NCBI GenBank assembly: GCA_025201705.1
Contig: MU616567.1
Coordinates: 1-64,000, forward strand
Source: Dissophora ornata
Taxonomy: Eukaryota > Mortierellomycota > Mortierellomycetes > Mortierellales > Mortierellaceae
DNA: 64,000 bases
Direction of reading: 5' to 3'
Part shown: in pieces, positions 61,201 to 64,000 of the stretch
Numbering within the stretch: the first letter of the stretch is position 1
Layout of the letters: every line of letters starts with the position of its first letter
The notes under the pieces: generated by a model
The model's database searches: none
What the model saw: only the letters and a program-made list of their open reading frames with translations
What the model was told of the DNA's origin: nothing
Program-made: the position numbers and the translations under genes

Positions 61201-63086
61201 TCCATACGCGTCCAGTCATGCTTTTTCACGTTTTATTTACTAACCGTTACGATATCGCGATACAGGTTATGTTCCAGCGTCAACTATTTGTCATTGGTGC
61301 CATCACACTTTTCTCGATCACTGCGTTTATTGCCATCACGAGGAGCACAACAATGCACTATGCTTTCCAACAGTCTCCGCTTGGCGCCAAGCTTAGGGCT
61401 ATTTCGGGGCAAAGACGCGAGGCTCATTCGAATGATATTGCGTCATCTGTCAGGATCGGGTCTGTGGAGGGATTGACACAGTTTGACCAAACATCGCATC
61501 TCTTTCATCGTACTGACGGAAGGCGAAACAGCCTCCTGGATGAGGAGCCCAAACTGACGCCGCCAATTTCGCCCATGGAGCCACTTACCCCTGACCCGAA
61601 CCATGCTGCCCATGAAAGGCTCTTGGACGATCGTGAACGTCCCATAGCTGAGTCAATTCACTCGAGCACCGATATCCCGTTGCGGAAAGAAGATGGAGCC
61701 GAAAGGGAACACTCTGGAAATGGCCGCCTACCCCAGTCCAATGCAGAACTAAACTCCCAGACCCATCAAATCGAGTCTTCCAACAGAGAGTCGATATCCA
61801 GTATGCAGATCGACCAGTCCGAGGATACGCTTGCTTCTTACTCTACATTCAAGAACAGTAACAGACCTGGCCGCCTCCTAGTGCACGCAAACCTTAATAA
61901 TTTTCAACAACTTGCGTACCTAAACGACTACAGACCAGAATCGCCGGTGTTCCAAGGACCCTCTGGTGTCCATGACGAAGGACAACTATCCGATGCTGAT
62001 GTGGCATACATGTCACAGGATATGAATGTTGGGCGTAGAATCACCTCGAATCCAGGATCCATTACAACCAGCCCTGCCACGAAAAGACTTTCCTCTAGCT
62101 ACCACAACCACATGCATCATCAAGCACATCATCCAACAGCTTATAGGCCAGTGTCCTCTTTGAGGATGTCTCTTGCCAGGTCGGAGTCCGACAGCCCGGA
62201 GGCATTGCACCTGTTGCCTGAGGACGATAACCACAACAATGCCGAGATGCCCGATATATCCACAAATGAATCTACTCGACTCTGTAAAAACGAGGGCCAT
62301 GCGAGACAACAAAATAGCGATATCGACACAACCTCCGCGAACATAGCCCAGGAGATGGCTTCGCACAAGGAGTTTGAAGAGGACGTAGGCTTTGTCTCTG
62401 ACTCTGTTCTAGACTCAACTTCAGAGACTATGGCACATAACAGAGATCCACTTCAGCACTTTGGATCTCTTGGAGACTGGGAAAAGCAGCACGGAGTTGG
62501 AGAGGCAATTTCCAATGAAGATGTTGGTGAGGTGGAAGAGCACAATGTGGATTTTGAAACCCGTCTTCCTGAGACTACCAACCGCGATGCTGATACTGAT
62601 ATCAGGGATACAGCCAAGGCTTCAAAATTGAGGAGGAGAAGCTCTCACAGCGTTTTGCGGACTCAGGAATACCCTTCCGCTGTCCAATACAAGAGCCATA
62701 GTGCTAGCGTTAATGCCACTCTTGGTTTGGCGGCTGGCCTGGGCCTTGAAACGAACTCTGAGCATCCATCGTCGTCGCGGGGCGTAATCCCTCGACCAGA
62801 GTCACCGCTTCTTGTACCCGCGGAAAGGAGAAGCCGTGGTGAGAGTGAAGATGATGATGACGGTGTAGATGCAGACGACGATTCTGCGATTGCGCCCTAT
62901 GGACAAGGACTTTCGGAAAGGCGGAAAAAGAACAGAAAGTCGTCGTTGCCAGATGACCAATCTGTGCCCCGAAGACGTGTGAGCTTTGGACGGACAGAAA
63001 GCATGGAGACAGAGGCCGTGGAGGACCATGGGCTGGATGGCGATGATGAAGGTTCTCCACAAATATCGCGCAAGTCTGGTTCCTGA
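58294..63086 (+). CDS. SLP1: SUN-like ER membrane protein (Slp1/SUCO type) with long C-terminal extension
   Basis: Exons 58294-58674, 58772-59821, 59911-61176 and 61266-63086 give about 1505 aa. The N terminus has a signal/anchor segment (WPAFLILCALVALDLHSAHL). The SUN-like domain (about residues 360-500) reads DRFNHASATCAASVVKASKD, NYMLNKCSTKEKFFVVELCE, LGNYEFFSSTFKDFVVS, GWSTLGHFQARNTRDAQVF and SSHYGSEYYCPVTLLRVYG, typical of Slp1/SUCO. An EDKEDK repeat (60157-60207), a Pro-rich stretch and a coiled coil (VNRLKALELNSTLSYQYLEE) precede a transmembrane helix (FVIGAITLFSITAFIAITR). The remaining 580 residues are Ser/Asp/Glu-rich and disordered, probably cytosolic. Yeast Slp1 protects folding membrane proteins with Emp65. 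Intron 2 is GC-AG. Confidence 0.9.
58437..58470 (+). repeat. (AGC)n coding repeat, polyserine
   Basis: About eleven consecutive AGC/AGT codons encode a Ser run in exon 1 of the SLP1-like gene. Confidence 0.75.
60157..60207 (+). repeat. Tandem GAGGATAAA repeat coding EDK units
   Basis: Five near-perfect 9-bp units encode an acidic/basic charged repeat just after the SUN-like domain. Such charged repeats form single alpha-helices or disordered linkers. Confidence 0.8.
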
Positions 63087-63301
63087 GTAAAACAAACAGG
63101 ACCACCGCTCCTCTCCCGGGGTTCAACAATAGTGGCATAATGGCGAAGGTGTTTAGACAGATAGAGCGGCGAAATCCCAAAGTGAACAATATCACGCTGA
63201 TGTTACGCAAAAACTTTTTATTGCTGCTCATATTACACAATGCTACGCTTGGGTGGTATCTCTTTCTGGTTCAGTCGCCAAAGCTATCGACTCTTTTTTT
63301 T

Positions 63302-63930
63302 TTATTCCTCTTTGACATCCCGGCGCCTTGAGATCCTGACAGGGAGACCCTCCAACATGGGCATGGTCACAGAAACTCCATAGGGAGGCAGCTTGGAGGG
63401 CTCCACAAGCGTGATCTCAAGCTTGGAAAGGATCATGCTGATAACAGTCAGCGCCTCGATCGTGGCAAACTGCTGTCCAATGCTAATGTCGATACATTAA
63501 GAAAGTGATGGAAGGCTTAATACCTTATGCATCCGTATCGTCTTCTGCGTCTTTCATTTTCGAGAGATATATCTACTTACCACACTCTGGGTCCCACGTG
63601 GAACGAGCTGAACTTTCCTTGCGAAGGTTTCTCGACGTTGATCCAACGCGAGGGCTTGTACTCCTTAGCATCAGGTCCCCAGATGAGCTCACTCCGGCCC
63701 ATGACGTAGGAGCTCCAAGTGAACCACTCGCCCTTGTAAATCTTGGTGCCGTCGGGCAACACATCGTCTTGGACGCATTGCTTCATGTTTCGTGGTACAG
63801 ACGGGTACAAACGAAGACCTAACAATCATGGTGGCACGGACGTATTAGGAGTGTGGCATATGGAAACGCATGTGAAAATACTGCAAGCCACGCTGGACAA
63901 CTTACTCTCGTACAAACTATGCGGCGCAAG
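63302..63930 (-). CDS. Cytochrome P450, C-terminal part (gene cut by the window end)
   Basis: Readable exons on the minus strand: a short block ending LYES before 63906, 63818-63581 and 63482-63302. They give LRLYPSVPRNMKQCVQ, DVLPDGTKIYKGEWFTW, the PERF-type region EYKPSRWINVEK, and the heme-binding loop FSSFHVGPRVCIGQQFA, whose Cys codon is split by the intron 63483-63580. The C terminus is VTMPMLEGLPVRISRRRDVK. F-x-x-G-x-R-x-C-x-G is complete, so the heme-ligand end is intact. The sequence style (LRLYPSVP, GRSELIWGPDA) resembles CYP52/CYP4-like fatty-acid hydroxylases; the subfamily cannot be set. The ExxR helix and the N terminus lie beyond 64000. Convergent with the SLP1-like gene (215 bp between stops). 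Confidence 0.88.
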
Positions 63931-64000
63931 GAAGATATAGAACGATGCTGTGTGAATAAACTAATCAAAAAACAATCACAGCATGGGCAGCCCCTTTTTA

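Overview
The window is nuclear DNA of an early-diverging filamentous fungus, most likely Mortierellaceae or close relatives (Mucoromycota/Mortierellomycota). The evidence is dense spliceosomal introns (mostly 80-180 bp, GT-AG, with two GC-AG cases), a fungus-specific WOPR (Gti1/Pac2) regulator, an Mcd4-type GPI enzyme, and a GDP-mannose 4,6-dehydratase, which is uncommon in Dikarya but expected in fucose-making basal fungi. No operons, CRISPR arrays, rRNA or convincing tRNA genes are visible. All splice sites given were read by eye from reading-frame continuity and protein conservation.

Left part (1-26 kb), looser and partly lineage-specific. A 689-aa protein of unknown function (89-2621, +) is followed within 34 bp by a cyclophilin-40 (2656-4317, +). 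A zinc-finger-containing, unrecognised and possibly decaying minus-strand gene lies at 6.1-8.2 kb. A divergent pair encodes ISD11/LYRM4 (-) and eIF3g (+). Then come an Ngl2-like nuclease (-), an intronless Myb/SANT-like regulator (+), a secreted ML-domain protein (+), GDP-mannose dehydratase (-) and the WOPR regulator (-). A 4-kb stretch (22.2-26.3 kb) has no recognisable gene.

Right part (26-64 kb), compact housekeeping. GPP34/Vps74 (+), CFT1/CPSF160 (-, about 19 exons), a polyQ-rich FYVE-like/RING E3 ligase of the RFFL/RNF34 type (+), farnesyltransferase beta (-), an unknown single-pass membrane protein (-), KTI12 (+), YRA1/ALYREF (+), APC2 (-), an S6-kinase-like AGC kinase (+), MCD4/PIG-N (-), an SLP1/SUCO-type SUN-like protein (+) and the 3' end of a cytochrome P450 (-, cut by the window edge). 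Many neighbours are head-to-head or tail-to-tail with only 55-330 bp between coding ends, so shared promoters and overlapping 3' UTRs are likely.

Functional themes: mRNA 3'-end formation and export (CFT1, YRA1), translation and tRNA modification (eIF3g, KTI12, S6K), secretory-pathway glycosylation and lipid anchoring (GMD, GPP34, MCD4, SLP1, FTase), and proteolysis (APC2, RFFL-like E3). The points most worth a second look are an 831-bp first intron in the YRA1 orthologue (recalling the autoregulatory intron of yeast YRA1), two GC-AG introns inside conserved domains, a nested inverted-repeat element between CFT1 and the E3 gene, a 600-residue C-terminal extension on the SLP1-like protein, and the unrecognised proteins at 0.1-2.6, 6.1-8.2 and 40-42.5 kb.
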